From: CAYSRJ01 sp964521865
GTDB lineage: Bacteria > Spirochaetota > B62-G9 > DRHN01
Assembly: GCA_964521865.1 (NCBI GenBank)
Contig: CAZFTJ010000002.1
Coordinates: forward strand, 124,001 to 188,000
Reading direction: 5' to 3'
DNA: 64,000 nt
Below are positions 1-7,930 of the stretch, piece by piece. Within the stretch, counting starts at the first letter, position 1, and each line of letters begins with the position of its first letter. The translations under genes and the position numbers were made by a program. The notes beneath the pieces were generated by a model. It did no database searches. It saw only the letters and a list, made by a program, of their open reading frames with translations, and was not told the DNA's origin.

Positions 1-360
1 ACTATCGTACGCGGACATGCAAGCGGCCTCGGGAGCATGGAGAAAATCGAGGTGCTCGGTGAAAAAACCGAAAATGTCCGCAAAAAGTTTGCCCTTCCGC
101 GATACAGCGGAAATTTCAAAAGGATACCCCCCTTTTTAAGAAATGTGCTCAGGAATGTTGTTGTTCAAAGGCCCGTTATCGTCTATAAAAGATGTACAAA
201 ATGTCATGAATGTTATAGAATATGCCCAACAAAGCCGAAGTCCATCGTCATCGGAGAGGACAGATATCCAAAGCATGAGTACAGCACGTGTATCCGCTGC
301 TACTGCTGCCAGGAGGTCTGTCCCGAGGGGGCAATCTCTATAAAAACAAAACTTTTTTAG
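1..360 (+). CDS. DUF362-type protein with C-terminal ferredoxin domain (5' truncated)
   Basis: The reading frame is open from base 1, so this is the C-terminal part of a longer protein cut by the window edge; the internal ATG at 37 need not be its start. The visible 119 codons end in a bacterial 2x[4Fe-4S] ferredoxin-like domain: CTKCHECYRICP with a fourth Cys-Pro, then CIRCYCCQEVCP. The stretch before it is basic and links to a lost N-terminal domain. DUF362 proteins commonly end this way, so that family is the inference. It probably carries electrons or assembles a cofactor in the cytoplasm. The GNAT-like gene at 370 follows 9 bp later and is probably co-transcribed. Confidence 0.7.
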   Translation, partial: TIVRGHASGLGSMEKIEVLGEKTENVRKKFALPRYSGNFKRIPPFLRNVLRNVVVQRPVIVYKRCTKCHECYRICPTKPKSIVIGEDRYPKHEYSTCIRCYCCQEVCPEGAISIKTKLF

Positions 361-369
361 GAGAGGCTC

Positions 370-1491
370 ATGGCAATCAGGATTTCGGAGGCAACAACAA
401 GAAAAGAAAAAAGAGATTACCTGCATTTACCCTACTCCATGCACAGAAACCACACCCTGTGGGTGCCTCCTCTGATCATGCATGAAAAAAATTTTATACA
501 TCTAAAAAAAAATCCGCATACGGAATATTCGGATACCGTCTGTTTCCTCGCGTACAGGGATGGCAAACCTGCCGGCAGGGTTATGGGCATCATCAATAAA
601 AAGCTCAATGAAATTTGGAAGGATAAACAGGCCCGTTTCTGTTGTTTTGAATCGACCAATGACTCAAAAACCGCTCACGGCCTTCTGTCATCAGTTGAAA
701 ATTGGGCGCGATCGAGGGGAATGGAGCGCATTGTCGGCCCCCTCGGATTTTCCAACCAGGATCCGCAGGGTTTCATCGTGGAAGGGTACAATCAGAGGCC
801 CTCAATCGGTACAATCTATAATTTCGAGTACATCCCTCAACTCATGGAAAAGTGCGGATATATAAAAGAGGTGGATTACCTCACATATAAAATCCCCATC
901 CCGACGACTATACCGCCGTTGTATGAAAAAATCTCGGAACGTGTTAAGAAACGAACCGCAATAAAAATTCTTGAATTCAAATCGAAGAGACAGCTGAAAC
1001 CTTATCTCACCCAGGTGCTTAGATTCATGAACCGGACCTACACCGGAATATACGGTTTCATTCCCCTGTCAGAGACTCTCATAAAGAAAACAGCGCTGAA
1101 TTATCATGAAATCGTTGATCCCAACCTTATCAAGATTATCGTAAATTTTCAGGACGAAATTGTGAGCTTCATACTCGGCATCCGGGACATCACCGAAGGC
1201 TTTCAGAAAGCCGGAGGAAGGCTTCTGCCCGTCGGGTATTTTCTCATTAAAGCGGCTCAAAAAAAATCAAGACGGCTCGATCTTCTGCTCGGCGCCATCA
1301 GGGAGGACTACAGGGGGAAAGGGCTCGATACCGTTATGGCTATTTCGATGATCAAGAGCGCCCGGGTTATGGGTATGGAATTTGCCGACAGTCATCACGA
1401 ACTGGAAACAAACACACGGGTACAGGCCGAGATGAGGAGACTGGGGGGATTCGTGTACAAAAGACACCGTGTATACCAGAAAGAATTATAG
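370..1491 (+). CDS. GNAT-fold N-acetyltransferase-like protein
   Basis: 373 residues, with GGAG a few bases before the ATG. The C-terminal third has GNAT-like features: a strand with 'LDLLLGAIREDYRGKG' resembling the acetyl-CoA pyrophosphate loop (R-x-x-G/A), followed by an amphipathic helix and 'ADSHHELETNTRVQAEMRRLGG', typical of a large GNAT subfamily found next to small-molecule genes. The N-terminal half contains a second GNAT-like half ('GKPAGRVMGIINKKLNE'). The substrate is unknown. It follows the DUF362-like gene closely and precedes a DUF445 gene. No catalytic residue can be assigned with certainty. Confidence 0.65.
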   Translation: MAIRISEATTRKEKRDYLHLPYSMHRNHTLWVPPLIMHEKNFIHLKKNPHTEYSDTVCFLAYRDGKPAGRVMGIINKKLNEIWKDKQARFCCFESTNDSKTAHGLLSSVENWARSRGMERIVGPLGFSNQDPQGFIVEGYNQRPSIGTIYNFEYIPQLMEKCGYIKEVDYLTYKIPIPTTIPPLYEKISERVKKRTAIKILEFKSKRQLKPYLTQVLRFMNRTYTGIYGFIPLSETLIKKTALNYHEIVDPNLIKIIVNFQDEIVSFILGIRDITEGFQKAGGRLLPVGYFLIKAAQKKSRRLDLLLGAIREDYRGKGLDTVMAISMIKSARVMGMEFADSHHELETNTRVQAEMRRLGGFVYKRHRVYQKEL

Positions 1492-1598
1492 GGAAAAACT
1501 CCGTTCGTTCGGACACCTTCTTTCCTCGATTCGTTTCGATGAAGCATACACCAGCACATATATCTTGCAGGCGGCAGAAAATCGAAGTACATTGTAGC

Positions 1599-2144
1599 AT
1601 GCACTATCTGAGATTTCTTGTTTATCCGGCAGTCGGTTCTTTTCTCGGTTTCATCACAAATTTCATTGCCATCAAGCTTCTCTTCCGTCCCAAAAAAAAG
1701 GTTATCGGTATACAGGGACTGCTTCCGAAGAGAAAGGGGGAGATAGCACAGCGCGCGGGGACAATTGTTAACGACTACCTCGTAAACAGCGAGGAACTGC
1801 GAAAAAAGCTTGACAGGAAGAGACTCGAACAGGCTGTGGAAAAGTATATTGAAAGCCACCGTAATAAAGTGCTCGACCTTCCCCTTGTAGGTGAAACGCT
1901 GAAAAGGCTTTTCACCACCCTGCTCATTGATCGTGACGGTTATTTCAACCGAAAAATAATAGAAGCGGTGATAGACGAGGATATGGTTTCAGGAATCGTA
2001 CGTCAAAAGATCAGTGAATTCGATGTCGAAGCTCTCGAAAAGCTCGTAAAAAAAGCATCCGGCCCGGAAATTCGATTCATCCTGCTCACCGGAGCGGCCG
2101 TCGGCATCGTCATCGGGCTGGCACAGGCGTTGATCGGACTGTAG
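1599..2144 (+). CDS. DUF445 family membrane protein
   Basis: About 181 residues from the ATG at 1599, which gives the family-typical N terminus 'MHYLRFLVYPAVGSFLGF' followed by N-x-I-A-I-K-x-L-F-R-P. An upstream in-frame ATG at 1539 would add 20 residues without family resemblance. One hydrophobic segment lies at each end (residues about 3-25 and 160-180, the latter rich in Gly, Ala, Ile and Val), with a charged helical middle. DUF445 proteins are membrane-anchored and functionally uncharacterised; the two-ended hairpin topology is inferred. The ribosome binding site at 1599 is weak, so the start is uncertain. Confidence 0.75.
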   Translation: MHYLRFLVYPAVGSFLGFITNFIAIKLLFRPKKKVIGIQGLLPKRKGEIAQRAGTIVNDYLVNSEELRKKLDRKRLEQAVEKYIESHRNKVLDLPLVGETLKRLFTTLLIDRDGYFNRKIIEAVIDEDMVSGIVRQKISEFDVEALEKLVKKASGPEIRFILLTGAAVGIVIGLAQALIGL

Positions 2145-2275
2145 ACCCTATTGTCGATAATCGGCTTCGCGGATCGAATACATGGGGACATGTGCGCTCG
2201 CCGACGCGCGGCCGCCACACAGGCTTTTTTCACTGACACAGTATGTATATTTTTCAACACGAAAGGAGTATGAAC

Positions 2276-2893
2276 GTGAATTTGATTCTCATGGGTGCGC
2301 CGGGCGCAGGAAAGGGAACGCATGCGAAGGACATCTGCAGGCAGTTCAACATCCCTCACATTTCAACGGGTGATATTTTACGTGAAGAGGTGTCGAAGGA
2401 CACCGAGCTTGGCAGGACTGCCAAGTCCTATATGGATGCGGGCAAACTGCTTCCCGATGATATAATCATCGAAATAATAAACAGCCGCCTGCATGAAAAC
2501 GACTGTAAAAACGGGTACCTCTTCGACGGTTTCCCGCGAACCCTAGTACAGGCGGAAAAACTCGATACAATCTCCAGCATCGAATCGGTTATTTACCTGA
2601 AATGCGACGACGATATACTCGTCAAACGACTCACCGGCAGAAGAATCGCCAAGGACGGAAGAATTTACAATATATACTTCAATCCGCCTCCCGAAGGTAT
2701 CGAAACCTATCAGAGGGGCGATGACAACGAAGAGACTATCAGGGAACGATTAAAAATTTTTTACAGTACATTCACCCCTATCATGGATTTTTACAAAAAG
2801 AAGAATACATTCCGTGAAATACGGGGCGACGATGACAGGGCTGTCGTATACGAAAAAATTCTGTCAATTCTCGAAAATCTGAAGAAGGAGTGA
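2276..2893 (+). CDS. adk: Adenylate kinase
   Basis: Interconverts ATP, AMP and ADP in the cytoplasm. The P-loop GAPGAGKGT lies at residues 7-15, then the AMP-binding 'STGDILREEV' and 'FDGFPRT', and the LID segment beginning 'GRRIAKDGRIYN'. I chose the GTG at 2276: the GGAG at 2265-2268 is 7 bases upstream, whereas the ATG at 2270 would be only 1 base from it. The GTG also yields the usual N terminus MNLILMGAPGAGKG. The protein is about 205 residues, slightly short because the LID is trimmed and lacks the zinc cysteines seen in some orthologues. It ends 47 bp before the convergent IclR gene. Confidence 0.95.
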   Translation: MNLILMGAPGAGKGTHAKDICRQFNIPHISTGDILREEVSKDTELGRTAKSYMDAGKLLPDDIIIEIINSRLHENDCKNGYLFDGFPRTLVQAEKLDTISSIESVIYLKCDDDILVKRLTGRRIAKDGRIYNIYFNPPPEGIETYQRGDDNEETIRERLKIFYSTFTPIMDFYKKKNTFREIRGDDDRAVVYEKILSILENLKKE

Positions 2894-2940
2894 TTCCAAA
2901 GGCAGGCTGAAGCACATCGTCTAACGGAGCCTGTATATCG

Positions 2941-3711
2941 TCAAACAGAACCCGAAGAACCGAGCTTTCGAGAAATTTGTGAAGCTGCCTCTATAACCAT
3001 TCTGCCGTACTCTCGTATCTGTCCCTCACCGCGTACCCTGCTCTTCAGGGCGCCGATCGCGCATGATGCAATGACCCTGTTGTGAATATCGAGTATCGGC
3101 GCAGCGACAACGACGATATCCGCGTCGTACTCACCCATGCTCACCCCGTATCCGGTTTCCGCTGTTTCATGGAGTACCTTTTTCAGAGTTTGAATGTCGC
3201 ATATCGTTCTATCGGTATATCGCTGCAGCGTACAGCCCGCCAGCAGAGAATTTCGTTTCCCGGGCGGGAGAAAGGCAAGTATCGCTTTGCCCGCTCCAGA
3301 TGTGTATGCCGGCACCGCCTTTCCAACCGTTACATTGATAAGCGCATCGTAGTAGCTCGGCTCCCAGTCGACGATGATGATATTCCGTTCACGCAGAACG
3401 GACAGAAACGACGACTCTCCCGTCCGGTCTCTGAGATCCAGAAGAAAGGGCCGGCACACGTTCAAAAGGCTCATTTTGCGGAGCATCGATCCCGACAGCT
3501 CGAGAATTTTCAATGATACTTTATATCTGCCGGTCTGGTTGTCCCGCTCTACATATCCCCATTTCAGAAACACCTGCATGATCCTGTACACGGTCGACCT
3601 GTTCATTTCCGTTAACTCGACGAGCTCTTTCAGCGAGAGATCATCGTGGCTGTAGAATTGAGACAGCAGTAAAAACGCCTTGTCCAGAACCTTGACTCCG
3701 TGCTCACCCAT
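2941..3711 (-). CDS. IclR family transcriptional regulator
   Basis: 256 residues. The N-terminal winged helix-turn-helix (about residues 5-70, with 'LSLKELVELTEMNRSTVYRI') is followed by the IclR effector domain ('AYTSGAGKAILAFLP', 'GYGVSMGEYDADIVVVAAPI'). IclR proteins usually sense small organic acids or pathway intermediates. It is the last gene of the leftward operon, 14 bp after the DUF35 gene, with GGAGG before its ATG. The four repeated half-sites in the divergent promoter region (6042-6267) are the obvious candidate operators; that link is inferred from position only. Confidence 0.93.
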   Translation of the reverse strand: MGEHGVKVLDKAFLLLSQFYSHDDLSLKELVELTEMNRSTVYRIMQVFLKWGYVERDNQTGRYKVSLKILELSGSMLRKMSLLNVCRPFLLDLRDRTGESSFLSVLRERNIIIVDWEPSYYDALINVTVGKAVPAYTSGAGKAILAFLPPGKRNSLLAGCTLQRYTDRTICDIQTLKKVLHETAETGYGVSMGEYDADIVVVAAPILDIHNRVIASCAIGALKSRVRGEGQIREYGRMVIEAASQISRKLGSSGSV

Positions 3712-3725
3712 CCGTTCCTCCGCAC

Positions 3726-4118
3726 CTACTCATCGAACAGAAAACCATACACATCCTCGTCGACGCGTTCCCGTATGAATCCGACATTTGCGTTCAGCTT
3801 CATTCCCATTTTCGGATTTTCAACGAGCAGGCGGCCGCTCGCTCTGAGACCGTTTTCGAACTCTACGATTCCGAATTGCAGATACCGGTCGGTAAATCCC
3901 GCTGGCAGGTTGTACACCCGCGTCCAGGTGAGAAGTGTGCACCTTCCCCCCATCGGAACCTTTTCCCAGGATGAAAACAGTACATTGGACGGGTCGCGTC
4001 TCGTACTGCACTTCTTACAGATCATGGGCGCCGGATAGTACAGGGTACCGCATTCGGGACATTTATATGCGTATACCTTCGCCTCTTTTGGCCTGTATAC
4101 GTAAAAATCGATCGCCAT
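3726..4118 (-). CDS. DUF35 Zn-ribbon/OB-fold protein, partner of the thiolase-like protein
   Basis: 130 residues. An N-terminal rubredoxin-like zinc ribbon has two CxxC pairs (CPEC and CKKC, 15 residues apart) and is followed by an OB fold. DUF35 proteins typically form complexes with thiolase or HMG-CoA-synthase-fold enzymes and help hold the acyl-CoA. The adjoining gene, 3 bp upstream in the operon, is exactly such a thiolase-like protein. AAAGGAG precedes the ATG. Function is inferred from the pairing. Confidence 0.88.
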   Translation of the reverse strand: MAIDFYVYRPKEAKVYAYKCPECGTLYYPAPMICKKCSTRRDPSNVLFSSWEKVPMGGRCTLLTWTRVYNLPAGFTDRYLQFGIVEFENGLRASGRLLVENPKMGMKLNANVGFIRERVDEDVYGFLFDE

Positions 4119-4121
4119 GGT

Positions 4122-5321
4122 CTACTCCTTTGAACATATTGTTGTGACGACATTGTTGCCGAAACCGCCGAAATTGACGGCAAGTCCGTGTTTCGGGTTT
4201 TTCACCTGGCGCCCCTTCTCCGCCTCACCCCTCAGCTGTTTTACGAGCTCATGCACCTGTGAAACTCCGGTTGCACCCAGAGGATGCCCCTTGGATTTCA
4301 GGCCGCCGGATGTGTTGATCGGCAGGGGCCCTTCAATACGCGTTTCCCCCTTCCCGATTGCTTCCTTGTACCCGCCCCTCTCAAAGAAACCTATCTCCTC
4401 ACTGATGGCGACCTCGAGAATCACGAAGGCATCATGAAGCTCGGCGCAGGAGATATCCTTCGGCGACAGGCCGGCCATCCGAAACGCGCGCTCGCCGCTG
4501 AGCTTCACGGCTTTCAACTCAAGGGGATCTTCCCTCTCGTGCACACAATGAGTATCCGATGCGGAACCTATTCCCGTTATGAATATGGGTTCCTTTTTCT
4601 TGAAATATTTCATCTTCGGCGAATCGGCCGCGCACAGTATGACAGAGGCAGCTCCATCGGAAACAGGACACATGCTGTACAGTCGGAGCGGCTCTGCAAT
4701 ATAGTTGTTCACGACATTGGCATCGAGTCCGTCATGAATGCCTTCTATGGTGCACGGCACGTGCACATGTGCAAACGGATTCTTTACGCCGTTTTCATGA
4801 TCCTTCACCGCGATCATTGCAAGGTGCCGTTCGGTCAGTCCGAAACGCTCCATGTACAGTCGGGTGAACATGGCGCCGAAAGCGGGAAGCGTAAGCCCGT
4901 AGCTGTACTCCGCTTCAGGATGCAGAAGAGTCGCGACGAAGTCTGTCCCCTCCCACCCGGGAACACCCCGCATGATCTCTCCACCCGTCACCATCACCAC
5001 GTCCGCAATACCGCTCGCGATGACGGCATACCCCATTTTCACCGCACTCCCGCCGCTGGCAGGCCCGTTTTCAACGAGTTCCGCCATCGCAGGCTCCAGT
5101 TTCAGCCTGCTCACGAGAGACGAGGCAATACCTGTTTGATGATTGAGCATCCCCGCCCCCATGTTTGCGACAACGACCTGATCGATGATATCCCTGTTTT
5201 CACGAATGCCTGCATCATCGAGCGCGTCGGCGGATGCAAAGGCCATGACATCGACAAGATCGAACTCGCTCAAGTTTCCGAAAACGGTATGACCTATTCC
5301 TGTAACAGCTGCTTTTCTCAT
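4122..5321 (-). CDS. Thiolase-fold protein lacking the nucleophilic cysteine
   Basis: 399 residues over the full length of an SCP2/archaeal-type thiolase. Conserved landmarks are 'GSASD', 'ELHDAFVILE' (usual NEAF/HDAF loop) and 'GHPLGATG' near the C terminus, with a glycine-rich end 'NFGGFGNN'. The loop that normally reads E-N-x-C-A-S-G here reads E-N-G-P-A-S-G: the acyl-accepting cysteine is replaced by proline (codon at 5061-5063, residue 87). Classical thiolysis or condensation is therefore unlikely; it may bind an acyl-CoA for another reaction or act as a scaffold with the DUF35 partner. It overlaps the upstream gene by 4 bases. Confidence 0.88.
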   Translation of the reverse strand: MRKAAVTGIGHTVFGNLSEFDLVDVMAFASADALDDAGIRENRDIIDQVVVANMGAGMLNHQTGIASSLVSRLKLEPAMAELVENGPASGGSAVKMGYAVIASGIADVVMVTGGEIMRGVPGWEGTDFVATLLHPEAEYSYGLTLPAFGAMFTRLYMERFGLTERHLAMIAVKDHENGVKNPFAHVHVPCTIEGIHDGLDANVVNNYIAEPLRLYSMCPVSDGAASVILCAADSPKMKYFKKKEPIFITGIGSASDTHCVHEREDPLELKAVKLSGERAFRMAGLSPKDISCAELHDAFVILEVAISEEIGFFERGGYKEAIGKGETRIEGPLPINTSGGLKSKGHPLGATGVSQVHELVKQLRGEAEKGRQVKNPKHGLAVNFGGFGNNVVTTICSKE

Positions 5322-6013
5322 TTTTTACTCCTTTTGTATCCGGGCATCTGCGGATATTCTTCAGGCGGCCTGAGCTCATCCGCTCCAGCAAGAAGCGACG
5401 GATCGACGGGGCGCTGGCCGCTCACCTTTTCGTTTCTGACCGCATCGTACAGCGGCCTGGTCAGGACGTAGGTCGGAACACCGCCGAGCTCGTGATGCAC
5501 CTTCGGGTACAGATGCGATCTGTCCTCGAGCGCATACTCGATCATCCAGCGCCTGAACCCGATCGGACTTTCCGCAACGATCCACACCTCCTTCTGCCCG
5601 AGTATCTCGAGGTGATGTTCCATTTTGGAAGCAAACAGCTGAGCGCCGATTCTCAACCCCCGCTTTATGGTCAGCGTATGGAGACTCATACCCACCTCTG
5701 CATCGACGAGCCTGCTGTTTACAATTCCCGCTATCTCACCGTCGATTGCCCCGACGAGCACAAACTCGTTCGCCACCCTGTATCGGTACCAGCCCAGAAG
5801 CTCCGCATACATTCTTGCAGCAACGATATCGTAGAAATCCTTTGCAACGCCCATAAGCGGATGTACCGTGTCGAGCAAAACACCAATTTCCTCATTTTTA
5901 GCCTCGCGTACCACCATCTTTTCCCCGCTTGCGAGTGTAATAACCTTCGGCGGATAGGGTTTTAGATCGAGCTGAGGCGGTCTGAGCTTCTTTTCCAGTT
6001 CTCCGACTAGCAT
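5318..6013 (-). CDS. GNAT-like protein, first gene of the IclR/thiolase operon
   Basis: 231 residues. The segment 'VREAKNEEIGVLLDTV' followed by 'FVLVGAIDGEIAGIVNSRL' resembles the beta1-alpha1 and beta2-beta4 parts of a GNAT fold, but the acetyl-CoA loop is poorly conserved, so acetyltransferase activity is uncertain. The C-terminal 60 residues are Pro-rich and unlike GNATs. It begins with AAGGAG then ATG and overlaps the thiolase-like gene by ATGA, implying translational coupling. Its placement suggests it works on the same substrate as the thiolase/DUF35 pair. Confidence 0.6.
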   Translation of the reverse strand: MLVGELEKKLRPPQLDLKPYPPKVITLASGEKMVVREAKNEEIGVLLDTVHPLMGVAKDFYDIVAARMYAELLGWYRYRVANEFVLVGAIDGEIAGIVNSRLVDAEVGMSLHTLTIKRGLRIGAQLFASKMEHHLEILGQKEVWIVAESPIGFRRWMIEYALEDRSHLYPKVHHELGGVPTYVLTRPLYDAVRNEKVSGQRPVDPSLLAGADELRPPEEYPQMPGYKRSKK

Positions 6014-6041
6014 AGGGTTCTCCTTTTCGAGATAGGTTATT

Positions 6042-6074
6042 TCACAATATGAACCACATATTCATATTATAAAC
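6042..6074. promoter_or_regulatory. Direct repeat of a 13-bp half-site (candidate IclR operator, leftward promoter)
   Basis: Two copies, TCACAATATGAAC (6042-6054) and TCATATTATAAAC (6062-6074), start 20 bp apart, about two helical turns. They sit 29 bp before the start codon of the leftward operon. The same motif recurs as an inverted pair at 6233-6267. Copies are seen directly; the operator role and the IclR assignment are inference. Confidence 0.55.
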
Positions 6075-6232
6075 TATTGTAACGGAGCGGAGCCCGCTGT
6101 CAACCAATTTATGCATTCATCTCAATCTACCAATGGACGTATACGTGACCCTCTTTTCGTGCAGAGCAGCCATCCTGAAGACCGCAAAAACGGTGTAAAA
6201 AACACTTAAAAAAATTTATGTATTATGGTATA

Positions 6233-6267
6233 GTTTACATTATGAATATATTTCTCACAATATAAAC
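6233..6267. promoter_or_regulatory. Inverted repeat of the same half-site (candidate IclR operator, rightward promoter)
   Basis: GTTTACATTATGA (6233-6245) and TCACAATATAAAC (6255-6267) are inverted copies matching at 11 of 13 positions around a 9-bp spacer. The site lies 38 bp before the fdrA start codon, where it could overlap its promoter. The consensus across all four copies in the region is roughly TCAyAATaTAAAC. Confidence 0.6.
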
Positions 6268-6305
6268 ATTTTTACGAATTACGGCGACACAGTACGGAGC
6301 GTACT

Positions 6306-7877
6306 ATGATAACGAAAAACATCATCCTTGCCGATACGTACCTCGATTCAATTGTGCTCATGTCCATGAGTGAAAAGCTCGCACATTCTGTAAAAGGAGT
6401 TGAAGAGATCGCGGCAATAATGGGCACAGGAACCAATATCGAATTGCTCGAAACAGGCGGGTTATTGACGTCCGAGGGCGCAGAGGCGCGTCCCGGCGAC
6501 CTCATAATCGCAATCAGGGCGTCTAATGAACAGGCCGTAAACCAGGTTCTGCAGGAGGTTGAAAAGCAACTCAAAGCGACGGTAAAAACTGAAGAAATAC
6601 ACTGCGCCTCTGCGCCGAAAAGCCTGAGCAGCGCCGTCAGGCGCATGCCCGATGCAGCTATTGCGCTCATCTCTGTCCCCGGTGAATATGCTGCGTTTGA
6701 AGCGATGGAGGCACTTGAAAGCGGGCAGGTCGTCATGCTCTTCAGTGACAACGTTTCGCTGGAATCGGAGGTTCGGTTAAAAAAAAGAGCTGCAGAGCTC
6801 GGTCTTCTCGTTATGGGCCCTGACTGCGGTACTGCCATCATCGGCGGTGTGGCGCTTGGCTTCGCAAACGCAGTGCGATCCGGTCGCTTCGGCATCGTTG
6901 CTGCTTCCGGCACAGGCATTCAGGAGCTTTCCACCCTTCTCCATAAGAAGGGGTACGGCATATCTCACGCAATCGGCACAGGCGGAAGGGACCTCTCAAA
7001 GGAAATACAGGGGGCAACAATGCTCCGGGGCATCGAAGCACTCGAAAAGGACGAAAGAACTGAGGTAATCATCCTTCTTTCAAAACCGCCGGACGCCGCT
7101 GTGGCAAAAAAAATTCTCGATGTTGTACAAAAGTGTACAAAAACGCATGTAATCACCTTTCTGAGCGGCGATCCCCGGGATGCGGAAATGAGAAATCTGC
7201 CTTTCGCCTGCGGACTGGAAGAGGCGGTGGAACAGGCCGTGTCTCTGTATGAGAACAGGGAATATATCCCGAGACTCTTCACCGGCGACGAAACGGCGAT
7301 GCGCAGGAGGGCAACAACAGAATCCGAAAAGATCGGCGCAGGAAAGTACCTTCGCGGCCTCTATTCCGGGGGAACGCTCGCTGAAGAGGCGATCCTGATC
7401 ATTTCGGAGATGGCTGGAGATGTCTACTCAAATATCCCTTTGCAAAAAGAACTGAAGCTGAAAGAAAGCCTGAAAAGCTTTAAGGACACGATTGTCGATC
7501 TGGGTGAAGATGAGTTTACCCGCGGTCGTCCGCACCCTATGATCGATTTCAGCCTGCGGACTGACTGTATTGCAAAAGAGGCGGAAGACAGAGAATGCGG
7601 TATCGTGCTTTTCGACCTTGTCCTCGGGTACGGAGCGCATCCCGACCCGTGCGCCGTCCTCGTTCCGGTTATTGAAAAGGCAAAAAAAACGGCTCAGGCT
7701 GACGGGCGGTATATATCATTTGTTGCATCGGTAACCGGCACAGACCGGGACCCGCAGGGTGCCGCGGATCAGACGAGCCGGCTCGAAGAATCAGGAGTTA
7801 TCGTCATGCCGTCGAACGCTCAGGCTGCTCGTTTTACCGGCCTGATGCTGCAGGACATACGAACCAATAGCGTGTGA
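6306..7877 (+). CDS. fdrA: FdrA-like acyl-CoA-synthetase-fold protein (AllF-like)
   Basis: 523 residues, first gene of the rightward operon, GGAG 7 bases before the ATG. FdrA proteins have succinyl-CoA-synthetase-alpha-like CoA-binding and ligase domains; here 'VMGPDCGTAIIGGVALGFAN' and 'GIVAASGTGIQEL' mark them. In E. coli fdrA and ylbE belong to the anaerobic allantoin locus and are subunits of an oxamate carbamoyltransferase. The next gene here is the ylbE-like DUF1116 partner, but no carbamate kinase or DUF2877 (YlbF) gene is present in the window. A carbamoyl- or acyl-transfer role is therefore inferred, not shown. Confidence 0.88.
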   Translation: MITKNIILADTYLDSIVLMSMSEKLAHSVKGVEEIAAIMGTGTNIELLETGGLLTSEGAEARPGDLIIAIRASNEQAVNQVLQEVEKQLKATVKTEEIHCASAPKSLSSAVRRMPDAAIALISVPGEYAAFEAMEALESGQVVMLFSDNVSLESEVRLKKRAAELGLLVMGPDCGTAIIGGVALGFANAVRSGRFGIVAASGTGIQELSTLLHKKGYGISHAIGTGGRDLSKEIQGATMLRGIEALEKDERTEVIILLSKPPDAAVAKKILDVVQKCTKTHVITFLSGDPRDAEMRNLPFACGLEEAVEQAVSLYENREYIPRLFTGDETAMRRRATTESEKIGAGKYLRGLYSGGTLAEEAILIISEMAGDVYSNIPLQKELKLKESLKSFKDTIVDLGEDEFTRGRPHPMIDFSLRTDCIAKEAEDRECGIVLFDLVLGYGAHPDPCAVLVPVIEKAKKTAQADGRYISFVASVTGTDRDPQGAADQTSRLEESGVIVMPSNAQAARFTGLMLQDIRTNSV

Positions 7878-7930
7878 GCCGATTATCTTTTGGCTCGTGT
7901 ACGCCGACGGATACGCATGGAGGGTTTGTA

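Noticed and set aside
2903..2933. CAGGCT...AGCCTG inverted repeat between adk and the IclR gene
   Set aside because: Only 6-bp arms with a 19-base loop and no T-run; too weak to call a terminator.
4284..5471. Long open frame (395 codons) on the plus strand
   Set aside because: It lies wholly antisense to the thiolase-like gene, whose conserved motifs and ribosome sites are clear; the protein has no family features.
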